A DNA stretch of 64,000 bases from Gonocerus acuteangulatus. Lineage: Eukaryota; Arthropoda; Insecta; Hemiptera; Coreidae. Where the stretch lies: contig OX328132.1 of NCBI GenBank assembly GCA_946811695.1, forward strand, positions 98,131,900 to 98,195,899. The letters run 5' to 3'. The translations under genes were made by a program, and so were the position numbers. Position 1 is the first letter of the stretch. Each line of letters opens with the position of its first letter. The notes under the pieces are model-generated. The model had not been told where the DNA came from. It was given only the letters and a program-made list of their open reading frames with translations, and ran no database searches. Shown piece by piece: positions 1-11,650 of the stretch.

Positions 1-151
1 CCTCATCCATTCTATTGCAGTCATACAAAAATTAATTAATCAGGCACCAAAACAAAACAACAACAAGGTATACAAACATAAATAAACATTTTACGATTAT
101 GTACTTACGATACATGGCTTTAAATAATTTTTGGTAACATCACCTCAGATA

Positions 152-351
152 GGGGTCTCCCGTGGTCTAGTAGCTAGCGCGCTAGATTCTTAAGCGGGAG
201 ATGGTGGGTTCGATACCCACCGGTGGCAGGAATTTTCTCATCTCAGGGCTCGCTGAGAAAATTCCTGGCTGCACCCTGGACGTCGGCGCTAATGGCCACG
301 ATTTGTCGATGCGCCGTCAAAAATTAAAAAAAATACAAAAAAAAAAAAAAA
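152..351 (+). mobile_element. tRNA-derived SINE, family 1, full-length copy
   Basis: Non-coding retroposon transcribed by RNA polymerase III. The tRNA-like head has an A box (TGGTCTAGTAGC, 163-174) and a B box (GGTTCGATACC, 207-217). The body contains a perfect 11-bp hairpin (GGAATTTTCTC ... GAGAAAATTCC) and, at the 3' end, a second stem-loop GGCGC (285-289)/GCGCC (311-315) just before an A-rich tail. Family relatives lie at 32961, 34849 and 57538, and a fragment at 14598. The open frame running through it is only the SINE read in translation. No clean target-site duplication is visible for this copy. Confidence 0.9.
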
Positions 352-3277
352 TAACCTCTGGATTTTCTGCAGTCTCTGAATGCCCTGGGCTGTATATGGC
401 CACCGGATCCGGTTCCACAATTTTATTTTTTTTCAGAAGACATGTTTAAATGAATTAACATGAAGATTTAAAGAATTAAATTTATTTACTTAGATACATA
501 ATGACCATAAAGTTCAATTTGAGTTGGATCATTCAAATTTTTGTTTCTTGATTTTGATTTCAAAAGATTCTTCGGGTTTCCTTTTGTGTGCCTCCTATAA
601 TAACAATACATACATTTTTTAAACTACACATAAAAAGGAAAAATAAAAATATAGCTAATAAAAATATTGATTCTATCTATCAAAATTGATAAGTTAATAA
701 GCTAGTTGAAATATTGCCCATCGGGGCAGGGAACAATTTTGTATACTGGATCCATTAATAATGATTTGGATGCCTTCAATTAAAAGAGTCCAAAGCACTC
801 ATTCAGAACTGGTTTTGATTTTTGCCAAATAAATACTGTATAAAATTGACCCCCTAGCAGTCAAGCTTCATATAAATGTTTAGGAATTACCGTGAATGGA
901 AATAAAACGAAATAGATTATTGAGAAGAGATTATTGTGTGCTGAGATTGCAAAGGTGGAAATTGTTGGGATTCGATCATGGGAGTTCATAAAACTACATA
1001 TTTTAATATAATAATGGGTTATTATAATTGCCAATATTTTGGCTTGAGCATCAGGCTTTCATCAGGATTATGTGAACAACATATGGAAGTTGCTACATAT
1101 CTCACAGAAACGATGGCAAATATAAATAATTTGTATACTAAAAAAATTAGTTTTATTAACTCTCATTACAAATCCCGAAAATCTCACCTTCCCAATCTCA
1201 ACGGTCAACCATCTCTTCTCAATGAACTACAAAAAAAAGTCCACAATGCAGGAGCTGCATAACTAAGCACATTCCTCAAGAGGTGGGCAGTGTTCACAAC
1301 ACTCCTTAGTAGTAATAAAATATATAAAAAAACAAAACAGCACAAATAATTTTGCTAATTTATGTTTTATGAACAGCTGACTATATTATTGATTTTTTAA
1401 TTACTTTTCTTCCAGAGTGCTGTATATATGAGATACTACACTGCTTATTAAATATAAAAAGAAAATTACAGCTTTTTTTATTGATCTTGATGAATAACAA
1501 ACGCGTCCAACACACTCAAATGAGGTAGACATTTGTTTGAAAAAATATTTATCCCGCACTACTCAGGCGTATCCTCCAAATTTCTAAAAAAAAAAAAAAA
1601 AAAAAAAAATCCTTTTTCTCTAAAGCTCTGCTGCTCGAAAAAGATACTTAAGATAAAAAACAATTCAACCAAGTCAATTTTTAATTTAAAATAACTTTTA
1701 TAAAATAGGTACAAGGTCAAATGATTTTTCAAAAATTACTATTAAATTCAAAAGTTCTTGCAATTTATAATATCTACTATGTCAACAATAAATTTAGTAA
1801 ACCTTACTATTCACCCCAGGAGAATGATAAGAAAGATCAATTTTTTTCAGCAATCCCTCTATATTTGGAAATTGGATTAAAAAAAATAAATAAATAAATA
1901 AAAATATAAAATAAATAAATAAAAATTCCAAAACTAGGTGATAGCGACAAATAATATAAAACATAAAATCTCTTTATTTTGCCATCTTTCAATATACTTT
2001 TAAAAGATTGTTGGTAACTAATTCATATCAATTTTATAACTATAATAAACAGATTCTCAAGATTATTTAATTCATTACTTAAGCCTTTCGTTGCTCAGAA
2101 GAATTAACTCATGCACAAGAAGCAGGGCCCCAGCCGCTCCACACGAGAGAATTCATATTCCCCTCTCGCTACCCGTGACGCTCCTTATAAGTTAACTTGT
2201 TGCTCCGTTGGCTCATTAATCTTATTTTGTTTCTCTGGCCTAGTGCTATTAACTCGAATAAAATCAGTGGGACCTATTGAGAATAAGTAGTGTTCTCAGC
2301 TTCATTGAATCCACGTCAGAGATCAATGTATTGTCCTTGAGGCTTCTAAACATGTCATCATGAAATAATGCATTACATTTTGAGAGCAGTTTAAGAATCT
2401 GTAATGACTGTTTATTTTCTCTAAAGGTTAAATTAACCGAGGCCTTATATCTTAATTTGCTGGAATTGCTAGTAGTGTTGATTTTATTATTTATGAATAG
2501 AGTTTCACCCAGTTCTTCAAATATATATTTTTTTATTTCATCAAATCTTTGTATATTAATTGAAATTATGTGTTGTGCAAGGAAATTATAATCTATAAGA
2601 AAAAAAAATGTAAAGTCCTACAATTGACATTGTTATGGATAATTGTTAGAGCTGATGCGCCTCGTCGTGCACAGATTTGTCTCTCTAACCCTATTTTTGG
2701 TGTTTATATTTTTCAGTCACAATTTGGATCTTGTTTAGTGAGGTCGGTATAAATAGCCTCCTTATATTATTATATACTATAAATGATATCAATCAAGTAA
2801 TTATATCTTCACTTCTTTTCATAGAGATTTTCCATGGTAGAAAATGTCTTTCAGTTTAGTATAAAATTACCAATGTAAAAGACATTTGACATTCTAAGTT
2901 AATAAATCCAAATATATAACAAGAGGATGCTGAGAGAGACGAAAGAATCAATATGAGGAGAGATTTGCGGGTGTATGGGGGAAGCTAGAAGAATAAGCAT
3001 CGAGTGCACCGGGAGCTTCGAGTCATTTCATTCCATTGAAAGGGTTTGAAGTTATAATTAATAAGATAAAATATGAAATATATGCAATTAAAAAACTATA
3101 TCATACTTATGTAAATATGGTAATGACAAAATTTTAAATATTATTAACTAAAAAAAAAAAAAATCATTTTCATTGGTTTAAATATTAAATTGAGAAGTAA
3201 TTGAGCTCTCGACCCTAATACTATACAGGTTTATTTAGAACCTAATGTATTTATGTTAGTATAAAACAGGATTAAAG

Positions 3278-3394
3278 GTAGAAAATGTCAGTGTTGGGTC
3301 ATTGTGCCTTAATAAAACTACATTTTTTAAGTGAAAATGAGGGGAAAAAAAGTAGTTTTATTAAGACACAATGACTGAACCCTGACAATTTCTT
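3278..3394. repeat. Foldback hairpin (MITE-like), copy A only
   Basis: Arms of about 41 bp: 3278-3325 contains GGGTCATTGTG then TTAATAAAACTAC, mirrored at 3352-3394 by GTAGTTTTATTAA then CACAATGACT. The corresponding place in copy B (about 16000-16050) lacks it, so it was probably inserted after the duplication. An open frame on the minus strand across it is not taken as a gene. Confidence 0.6.
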
Positions 3395-4319
3395 TTTCGG
3401 ACCACCAACAGATTTGTTCTTTCTTTATTTGCTCTATATAGGGTCTCCAACTTAAATGTTGATAAAACAATCCTTTTTGATTCCAAAAAAAGGTTGCTGC
3501 AACTAGATTTACTGTCACATTTTGATTTATATATTCTCAGGAATTCTCGATTAAAACCACAAGATATTTAAGACAACTTTCATTGATAATTTCTAGTGAA
3601 GGAATGAAAAAAGAGAGCTTTTGCAAGTTGTGAGATAGAATGTGATTATAAGAATTAAATATATACCAAAAAAATGTTTATCTCGCATGCGCATTCAGAT
3701 AAGTCCATTAAAATGAAGAGAAAGACAATTTAAATTAACGAGAAAACCCCTATTATATTTGTTATAATTATTTAAAATTATCATTTAATAAGGAGCATAT
3801 TTAATGATACTAGAAGCTGTGGATATCACAATGTGAGCGTTTAGTGATAAATATTTATCATACATTTTATGTAAAAGACAATCGAGTATTGGAACAATCA
3901 AATCCTAGAGAACAAAAATGATGATAGTTTGATTGAACCATAAATAATTTAAACTGGCATTTATTCAGTTATGACAAACATTAAATACAATGTCAGTTTA
4001 AAAGTAAATGGACTAATAAACATAGAATTTAAAAAAATTAAATGTTTAAAACAAAAGACAAACTGATTTGTAAATAGTTAGCCTGGTTATCGTATTTCGT
4101 GATATTCATTAGCAGGAAGGTAGCATGTACAATGATCTTAAATCAACTTGAAAATTTCTCAACAGTAGAAATAAAACTATGCATCCAAGTATTTTACAAA
4201 GTTATCATGTTTTTCCTAATTAGCTGAATGTGGGTAAATTTGAATAGAAGGAACTCTTCATTTAAAAAACATATTTTGAGTAATCTAGCAGAGAAGTAAT
4301 AATCACTGAAACTACGTAC

Positions 4320-4484
4320 AGGAGGAGGAGGAGGAGGCTGATTAGATGGAGTTTCATCAACTGACATACTACATTCAGCCGAAGTTTGCTGATTCGGCTG
4401 ATCGGCTGCAGATAAATTTTTGTCTTCTGCAAAAACTAGATCCATCTCTTCTTCGTCACTCGACAAATCAAAAATTTCCGCCAT
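4320..4484 (-). CDS. Candidate first coding exon of an acidic protein (paralogue A)
   Basis: Unrecognised. The 55-codon frame starts at ATG 4484-4482. It opens with an acidic N-terminus (MAEIFDLSSDEEEMD), has a Ser/Thr-rich middle (TSAECSMSVDETP) and ends in six prolines. The frame runs on past 4320, but a splice donor GTACGT begins exactly at 4319 after a complete codon (phase 0). The paralogue at 17089-17250 has donor GTAAGT at the same place. That shared position is why I end the exon here. DLSSDEEE resembles SUMO-interacting or acidic regulatory tails, but this is only a resemblance. No second exon was found downstream (lower coordinates), so the gene may be broken or its next exon may be too short or too distant to see. 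Confidence 0.45.
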
Positions 4485-4938
4485 TTATATAGTAGTATGT
4501 TATGTGATAACTGGAGTGCCGTAACAGCCTTACTGCAGTGCTGAAGTCGGAAGGTAACGGAAAGGTTTGTTTGAAAGGGGAGCTTCGAAAAATGATCACG
4601 AATTCGGTTGCGCTAGTGATTTCCTTGGATGTCCATACTTACATATTGGTTGCACGGTAACTGATCGTGATCGTATACTGCTATTTCATACAATTCAAAA
4701 AAATAATCGTCTACCAATGGGTGAAATTAATCATTCTTCTGCACAATTTTTCCCAAGGTTCGGCACGGTTATAGGTGGAACGACCCACGAGTGTAGGAAG
4801 TACAAACCTATATTACAAAAAAAAAAGTATAAAATCTGATACTATAATGCTTTTTGTGATTTCAAAGGGAAATTTTGTTAACCAGCAAACTCCTCTCACC
4901 GGAACATTGTTTTTGTGGAAGAAATTCGCGACAAAAAA

Positions 4939-5374
4939 TCCTATAGCTGTATGAGATCTATTTATTAAATTACATGGGGTTTTATTTTTTTAATTCACGA
5001 TAATAGTATTACAATTCCTTTTTGCCTTAAAAAAAAAAAAAAAAAAACATTAACACGAACTGCAAGAATTATATGTTATTAAGACATTCAATCACGCTAA
5101 AGGTGAGTAAAAAGTTCCATAAAAGGCGAAATCCTGTGTAATGTACAATTACATGAAGTTATATGATGGGTTAGATTTAAAACAGAAGACACAAATCAAA
5201 ACTATTCAAAAATAGAAGAATACCAGCAAAATACAAGCGATTCACACCCCGACAAACAGCGAATCCTTCACAGGCATCAATTGATGTATAAGCAGGCGTG
5301 TCCTTAAATATTATTATTGCTTTGTCGAATTTAAAGCAAACTCAGATTGTGATGTATCTCCAGCAACTACGTTA
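4939..5374. other. Intergenic, nothing recognised
   Basis: AT-rich DNA with an A-run near 5030-5047. No supported coding, RNA or repeat feature is seen. Confidence 0.6.
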
Positions 5375-5803
5375 GGGTGCCTTTACACCTGACAGTTATT
5401 GCATGGTATTTATGTCAAACAGATATTGTGACTAATGTAAACTGCGAACAATTTGTGTCTGAAATACATATTTTTAGCTCGAGGCATAAGTGTCAACACT
5501 TCTATACCATCAGGTGTAAACACTGTTTATAAAGAGAAGAATTTAACGCCAGAGATAAATATCTTGGCTACTAGCTGTATTGTCGACACTTCTACACCAA
5601 AAGATGTAAACGAAGACTATTTGTGCCATGATCTATGACAGGCCGTACATTTATCGCAAATTTCAACAAATAGAGAACTGTCATATACATATCCATGACA
5701 TTTATTTCTAGATATTTCTGTCAGTATGTAAACTTGCAACAGAATATCTATCCGACACCTGACATATATATTCTGTTAGAAGTGTCAGATGTAAACACAT
5801 CCT
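5375..5803. repeat. MITE-like element with ~20-bp terminal inverted repeats
   Basis: The left end GGGTGCCTTTACACCTGACA (5376-5395) is mirrored by the right end TGTCAGATGTAAACACATCC (5783-5802). TTA flanks both sides and could be a 3-bp target-site duplication. The inside is built of degenerate sub-repeats around TGTCA...GTAAAC motifs. A related internal block lies at 48980-49125. No transposase is encoded, so it would be non-autonomous. Superfamily not assigned. Confidence 0.6.
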
Positions 5804-5809
5804 TACTCT

Positions 5810-6899
5810 CTGTCACAACTGCACCTTTTCTAAGGTGCACAATTCCACATAGCCCACCTTTATCAAACAATAACATTATCCCCTTCATAATTCCTTCATG
5901 CCAGAACTTAAATAATCTCCTGCTTCCAAACCCATTGCATCTTTCAACCAAATCCTTCTATTCCCGGATATTTCGGCCAACTGATTCAATCACATTCCCA
6001 GCTTTCATAGATGCAGTATCAAATGTGTCTATTCGTGTTGGCACTACTGACTAACTAGTAGCAGTATACTCACAAGGGGAGTATACAGCGATGGGGTCTC
6101 CGATTTGGACATTTTTTTTTCTGGTGATTCTACATCGAAAAATAGTCGACACGTGTCCGAGCGTTCCGTCCAATGCGCCTTAGGAGCCGAGAAATAAAAT
6201 AAAATAGGTTGAAAGTGCTTTATTTTTTATATAGAGTTTAGAAAATGATATTGACATGATTCTTTCACCAATTCATTTGTTTTATAGAGCAGATTAAAAG
6301 AAAAATATAATCGTTAAAAAATAATTTATATTTCCACAAATATATTCAAAAATATGCTATCGTTTTCAGGTAAACGAGTATTATACATTTTTTTACACCA
6401 AAAATAATAGCAGATTTGAAATCAGCACTCCAAGAAACCCTAATATATTGAATATCATTGAAAACAAAAAATAATGATTTTTCCTAGTCTGGAAGAGACT
6501 AAAAATTTGTAAACGAAAAGGTAATGTAAAGGTAATGTTGAAATTCAATATCTCCTCTTGAGATAATCCGATTTTTACATCATTGAAATCTTTCGAAAGG
6601 AGAAAGACTCCTTTTTCTAACCATATAAATGACTATTGTATTATCTCAAAAGGTACTTGCGAAAAATGGGTTTCAAAATAAAAATAGAATGTAAACTTTT
6701 TTGCATATAACGTCAATTCCAGAACACGTAGAAACACCCCGATTGGACGGAAATGTGTCACATTATGGTCTTTATTGACCCTCCAAGTTTGGTTTGGATC
6801 GGGTAAATGTTCTTTGAAATATGGCCGGATTCTTAAATCTTTAACAAAATTTTAAGGGTCCCCCTTAGCGAAAATAAAAACCGTATACAACATCATTGT
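5810..6899. other. Intergenic, nothing recognised
   Basis: AT-rich sequence. Frames seen here are short and without recognisable motifs. The stretch 6700-6850 reads like the decayed edge of the palindromic array that follows. Confidence 0.45.
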
Positions 6900-9065
6900 A
6901 TTTGATGTTATTTCTGTCCTCAGTCCAGTCAACGAGCAGTTATAGATGGACATTTTTGGAACAAAATTTTTGACTTCGTAACTTTGTTTGGGCTGGATAG
7001 GAGGTGAACATATCAAAAGTCGTCGCCCGTAGCCTTTGTGCCGGGGGGAGGGGGGTTTAGAAGGTCCCATTTTTCCGGTTTTCACTTATATCTCGGAAAC
7101 CCTGCGTCCTAGTGACATGACTATTCCATAGCAAATGAAAGCTGATTAAATTTCTCTTGAAAGTCTGTCATTTTGGGGAAAAACACTTTTGCCGCATATT
7201 TTTTCCCCGTTTTGACCGGATAACTTTTCAACGATGTACCCAAATAATAAATAACGGTTATAGGGTTGTATAGTATGGCATTCCCTTCAATAATATATGT
7301 TACTTTGCTATTTTATGTATTTTCCTTCAAACGTAAAAATAATTTCAGTGTTCATCGTGAAATCAGAAATTTAGCGACTAATAGTCCAGGAAACTAAGAG
7401 TTATAGATGTAAATGTTTGGAACACAATTTTTAATTTTATAACTTTGTTTCGGCTAGTTAGGAGTTCAACATATCAAAAGTCTTTGCCCGTTACCTTTGT
7501 GCCGGGAGGGGGGGGGGATTTGGAAGGTCCCATTTTTCGGGGTTTCACTTATACCTCGGAAACCCTGCGTCCTAGCGACATGATCATCATTTAACAAATG
7601 AAAGCTGATTAAATTTCCTACATGTTCTAATCAATAAAGTTTTTCGAGATATCTTTAGTTTTCGAAATATCCACTCTTGAATGTCTGTCACTGGGGAAAA
7701 ACACACTTTTTTCTATTCTCGACCGGATATCTCTTCAACGATGAGCCCAAAAAATAAATGTCGGCTATAGGGTTGTAGAACATTCCATTCGCTTCAATAA
7801 TATATATTACTTTACTATTTTATGTATTTTCTTTCAAACGTTATATAAGCAAAACCATTGCCAATATAATAGACAAGATCTTATCTAATTGAGTGTGAAG
7901 AACTGGTCAGTTGGCCCAAAATTATATATTTTGTGCTATTTATACGTCCAGTACTCACTATATTTACATAATGGAGTATATTTTGGACAATACATTGACT
8001 GGAAATGGTGGAAACTTGAAAGGTACATTGGTCGACAGTTGTCGCCAGATATTACGATGAACACTAAAAATGTTTTCACGTTTGAAGGAAAATACATGAA
8101 ATAGTAAAGTTATATATATTCTTGAAGGGAATGTAATGCTTTACAACCCAATTAACGGAATTTATTTTTTGGGTTTATCCTTAAAGAGTTATCTGGTCAA
8201 AAAGTGTGTTTTTTCCCAAAATGACAGACATTCAACAGCGGATATTTCGAAAACTAAAGATTTTTCGAAAAACTTTATAGAATTGAATTTGTAGTATATT
8301 TAATCAGCTTTCATTTGTTATAGAATGGTCATGTCGCTAGGACGAAGGGTTTCCGAGACATAAGTGAAAACCCGAAGAATGGGACATTCTAAACCCTCCT
8401 CCACCCCGGCACAGAGGCTACGGGTGAGGACTTTGCATACGTTGACCTCCTAACTAGCCGAAACAAAGTTATTAAGTCAATAATTGTGTTCCAAACATTT
8501 CCATCTATAACTCTTAGTTCCATGGACTATTAGTCGCTAAATTTCAGATTTCAAGATAAACACTGAAATTATTTTTACGTTTGAAGGAAAATCCATAAAA
8601 GAGCAAAGTAATATATATTATTGAAGGGAATGCAATACTCTACAACCCTATAACCATTATTTATTTTTTGGGTTCATCAACCCTATAACCGTTTTTTTTT
8701 GGGGGGGGGGGGGGTTGATCGTTGAGGAGTTATACCGTCAAAACGGGGAAAAAATATGCGCCAAAAGTGTTTTTCCCCAAAATGGCAGACTTTGAAGAGC
8801 GGATATTTCGAAAACTAAAGATATCTCGAAAACCTTTATAGAATAGAACTTGCAGGAAATGTAATCAGCTTTTATTTGTTATAGAATAGTCATGTCGTTA
8901 GGACGCAGGGTTTTCGAGATATAACTGAAAACCCGAAAAATGGGACCTTCTAAACCCCCCCGGCAAGGTGGGGAGGGGACTTTTGGTATGTTCACCTCCT
9001 ATCCAGCCCAAACAAAGTCACAAAGTCAAAAATTGTGTTCCAAAAATTTACACCTATAGCTGTTT
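6900..9065. repeat. 2.2-kb palindromic array of ~480-bp units
   Basis: Four copies of a non-coding unit. Two in tandem read on the minus strand (about 6900-7400 and 7400-7841). Two in tandem read on the plus strand (about 8078-8600 and 8605-9065). A spacer of about 236 bp lies between the arms. Landmarks in each unit: GAAGGGAATGCAAT, ATTTCGAAAACTAAAGAT, a run of G or C, and GTTCCAAACATTT-like ends. A fifth, solitary unit sits at 29205-29668. No transposase frame is present. It could be a foldback element or a small inverted satellite cluster. Confidence 0.85.
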
Positions 9066-9269
9066 TCAAGCATTCGTTGCCTGGACTGCCTTGCCAACTA
9101 TTGCTGTCATCCAAGTCAAATGTATGTCTGTTCTTAAATGCGTGGTCCGTAAGAGCTGTTTTATTTGATTTTTCATGAATATTTTTGGCATGTTGCTTAA
9201 TTCTATTTTTTAGTATTTGCGATGATTCCTAGTCCAATATCATCTTCCATATTCTGTTGACCTGTGCCA
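9066..9269. other. Flank of palindromic array
   Basis: Begins with GCCTGGACTGCC shortly after the array edge. A similar string follows the solitary unit at 29655. Otherwise nothing recognised. Confidence 0.4.
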
Positions 9270-9346
9270 TATATATATAAAAAATTATACATATATGTAT
9301 ATATATATATATGTATATATATATATTTATATTTATATATTATATG
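9270..9346. repeat. (TA)n microsatellite, left flank of foldback
   Basis: Imperfect TA/ATGTAT repeats immediately left of the inverted repeat at 9380-10316. A matching (TA)n tract lies on its right. Confidence 0.9.
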
Positions 9347-9379
9347 TTGTAAATCCTAAGTTGAAAACTAAGATGTTCG

Positions 9380-10313
9380 AGGTAGTTGGTAAAAGCTTAT
9401 TAAGTCTTCAATAGTTTTGTATTTTAATTACATTTTTGTTGTGGAAACGTTTTGGCCATAAGCCATTTTCAATCCAATTGTCTGTATGATTTTGTATTAT
9501 ATTTTTATATATACATTATATCATCAGATTATGTGCTAGTAAATTTAATATTATTTAAGTTGAGGAGGAAATTTCATTTTTTATAAAATTGTATGGTTCA
9601 TGTCTCAATTATTTACATATTATTTTATATTTGAGTCTGCTTCTGTAACGGAGGACTAGATGTACAAGACTATTACAGCAGTTAGTCCTCCGTTACAGAA
9701 GCAGACTCAAATATAAAATAATATGTAATAATTGAGACATGAACCATAAAATTTTATAAAAAATGAAATTTCCTCCTCTACTTAAAAAAAAAAAATCAGT
9801 CCCATAATAGGCCACAAGGACCCAGAGGGGCAGATACTATAGAGGTATCTGATTCATGACCATACGGCACACTAGGGAGATAGTGTGGTCAGTACTATGC
9901 TCCGGCCCCCTGATTTTCCCCTTGCTGCTTCGACTGCTGGAGTCATAAGCACCCAAGGTACCCATTATTAAATTAATTAAAGGCTGGGTTGGACACGGGT
10001 CGGTCAGGGAGGCCGAACTCAATCCATAAGCGAAGACACTAGAAGAAAAAATCATTAGTGCTTGCTCGGGATTTGAACTCAGGCCTCCAGCTTAATAGTC
10101 CAGTGCTCTACCACTGAGCTAACCTCGCCCCCTCAACTTAAATGATATTAAATTTACAAGCACATAATCTGAAGATATAATATATATATAAAAAAATAAT
10201 ACAAAATCATACAGACAATTGGATTGAAAATGGCTTATAGCCGAAACGTTTTCACAACAAAAATGTAATAAAAATACAAAACTATTGAAGACTTAATAAG
10301 CTGTTACCAACTA

Positions 10314-10316
<3 letters not shown>
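9380..10316. mobile_element. (TA)n-flanked foldback, probable Penelope-type 3'-end pair, split by a SINE
   Basis: Left arm 9380-9658 and right arm 9683-9783 plus 10134-10316 are near-perfect inverted copies around a 24-nt loop. The right arm is interrupted by the SINE at 9784-10132. Each arm carries a TTGAAAA - TGGCTTATAGCC - GAAACG motif (10224-10246, and inverted at 9449-9473) resembling the hairpin found near the ends of Penelope-like elements. The same kind of motif occurs in the inverted repeats at 42.6-45.5 kb and 61.2 kb. No coding capacity. Assignment to the Penelope group is inference from the motif and the (TA)n context. Confidence 0.6.
9784..10132 (-). mobile_element. tRNA-derived SINE, family 2, full-length copy
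   Basis: Read on the minus strand it begins GGGGGCGAGG, with A box TTAGCTCAGTGG (10111-10122) and B box GAGTTCAAATCCC (10068-10080). It ends in a T-run (an A-run on the plus strand, 9784-9794), not an A-tail, as if the Pol III terminator were kept. Flanks TCTACTTAAA and TCAACTTAAA look like a target-site duplication. It interrupts the right arm of the surrounding foldback. Relatives are at 18919, 42515 and 54223. Confidence 0.88.

Positions 10317-10369
<53 letters not shown>
10317..10369. repeat. (TA)n microsatellite, right flank of foldback
   Basis: About 25 uninterrupted TA units directly abutting the right arm of the foldback. Confidence 0.95.
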
Positions 10370-10372
<3 letters not shown>

Positions 10373-11333
10373 ATAATAAGCTACATCCAGGCATATCATC
10401 ATGGATAAGCTACCAGGCATATGGATAAACAAGCATTACCTGATATAAAGCCAGCTTGGTATTAACTGCATAGGACAGGATCTTCTTTACAACTGTATCT
10501 CCATTAACAGACTGAGCCTAGGCTTCATGAAAACTGATGACCATATGAGACTAACTGTGCACTGAACTAGAGGTGCATTAGGAATGGCGTTGTTTCTTGG
10601 CGGGAGCGTCCTACCTGTCTTCAATGCTACCTCTATCGACTGCTAGACAAATATAACAAATAATATTTGCTTATCCCAGCAACGAATCCAACATATCAAT
10701 GAGCTTTTTGGATTTTTCAGAATTTTCTGTGTTAGTTTTTTAATTTAAAACTTTTAATTTTGGATGAAAATTAATATAAGAAAAAATTATTTGTTTTTTA
10801 TTTTCCGCAAACCTTGTATTCATCTTTACCCGCCTTTCTTACCTTTAACGGGTATTCGAATTTAGAACTTTTAATTTATAATGTAAAGTATCATTACAAT
10901 ATATTTATTTATTTCTGTTCGCTCCCAAGCTAGCTGAAAAAAAAAAGAAGAATTTCATTGAAATCTGGTACAAAAATAGTTTGTGTGATATAAAAGGTCA
11001 AGTTCGTTAATGAGCACATTCCACATTTTCAACGGAACATGGTTTTTTTTTTTGTTTTGTATTAAGGGCAATATCAACCACAATGGGTCATGGTCGCCCT
11101 GTGAAAGTAAGACCCAAGAGGGTACTTAACGTATTAAAGTTGTCATTTCATAGTTATTGATGTTGTTGTTAGTTGCAATATGGAGACATTTACAATTAAT
11201 ATAAATTGATATTAGAATACAAATTAAATAATAATAAAAAAAAAACAAAAAAAAAAACGAAATATTAAGTAATCATTAAAAAAAAAACTGTATTTTGTTA
11301 GAATATTCTGTATCAGCAAAATACAGTTTTATG
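10370..11333. other. Intergenic; A-rich runs near the right edge
   Basis: No gene seen. Several A-runs at 11238-11290 lie just downstream of the minus-strand LINE relic and may be its decayed A-tail. Confidence 0.4.
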
Positions 11334-11650
11334 TTAAATTTTGTCTGTCAAATTTGTAGCATCTAGGAATTTAAACAGGTTAATGATTTTTTCTGGATAA
11401 TCCCCTAGAATTTCGTCTAAGGTGCCATCAATTTTGAACCGATTCCTTTCAGATTGGTATGCTAAGCACTCTGTAAGTATGTGCTTCACCGTGAGGAGGA
11501 CTCCACAGCGTGGTTCATCTTTAGACATGAGGTAAGAGTGTGTAAGCCTTGTATGCCCTATTCGCAACCTGGCTAACACAATCTCTTTCCTTCTGGTTGG
11601 ACAAACTGAAGATCTCCAAGTCCTGGGGGTTCCCTTTATTTCCCTTAGTT
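11334..11650 (-). pseudogene. Non-LTR retrotransposon C-terminal relic
   Basis: The minus-strand frame encodes the segment after RNase H of an I-type LINE. It has a RRKEIVLARLRIGHTRLTH block followed by a cysteine/histidine region (VKHILTEC). The intact element at 22491-28477 has the equivalent LSRLRIGHTRLTHGY ... VKHILLEC. The first cysteine pair of the CCHC is degraded, with one Cys visible. The frame upstream of the track start (to about 11650) still reads PRTWRSSVCPTRRKE. 5'-truncated and non-functional. Confidence 0.8.

Larger units (their letters stand above)
500..4938. repeat. Segmental duplication, copy A
   Basis: This block matches 12430-17712 in the same orientation and order. Anchors include the stretch with AGGGCCCCAGC (about 2125 and 15005), the CTATATAGGGTCTCC stretch (about 3433 and 16060) and the exon-bearing end (4194-4930 and 16960-17710). 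By eye, similarity is roughly 80% over the first 2.8 kb, about 98% over 3560-4000, and 85-90% around the exon. Copy A lacks several insertions present in copy B but carries its own hairpin at 3278-3394. It holds one candidate coding exon (4320-4484, minus strand). I recognise no gene in 500-3270. Confidence 0.85.

Noticed and set aside
201..449. 82-codon frame, with a similar one at 34899-35153
   Set aside because: Both are SINE family 1 read in translation.
4567..4839. 90-codon plus-strand frame upstream of the acidic exon
   Set aside because: The matching segment of duplication copy B (17345-17560) does not preserve the frame.
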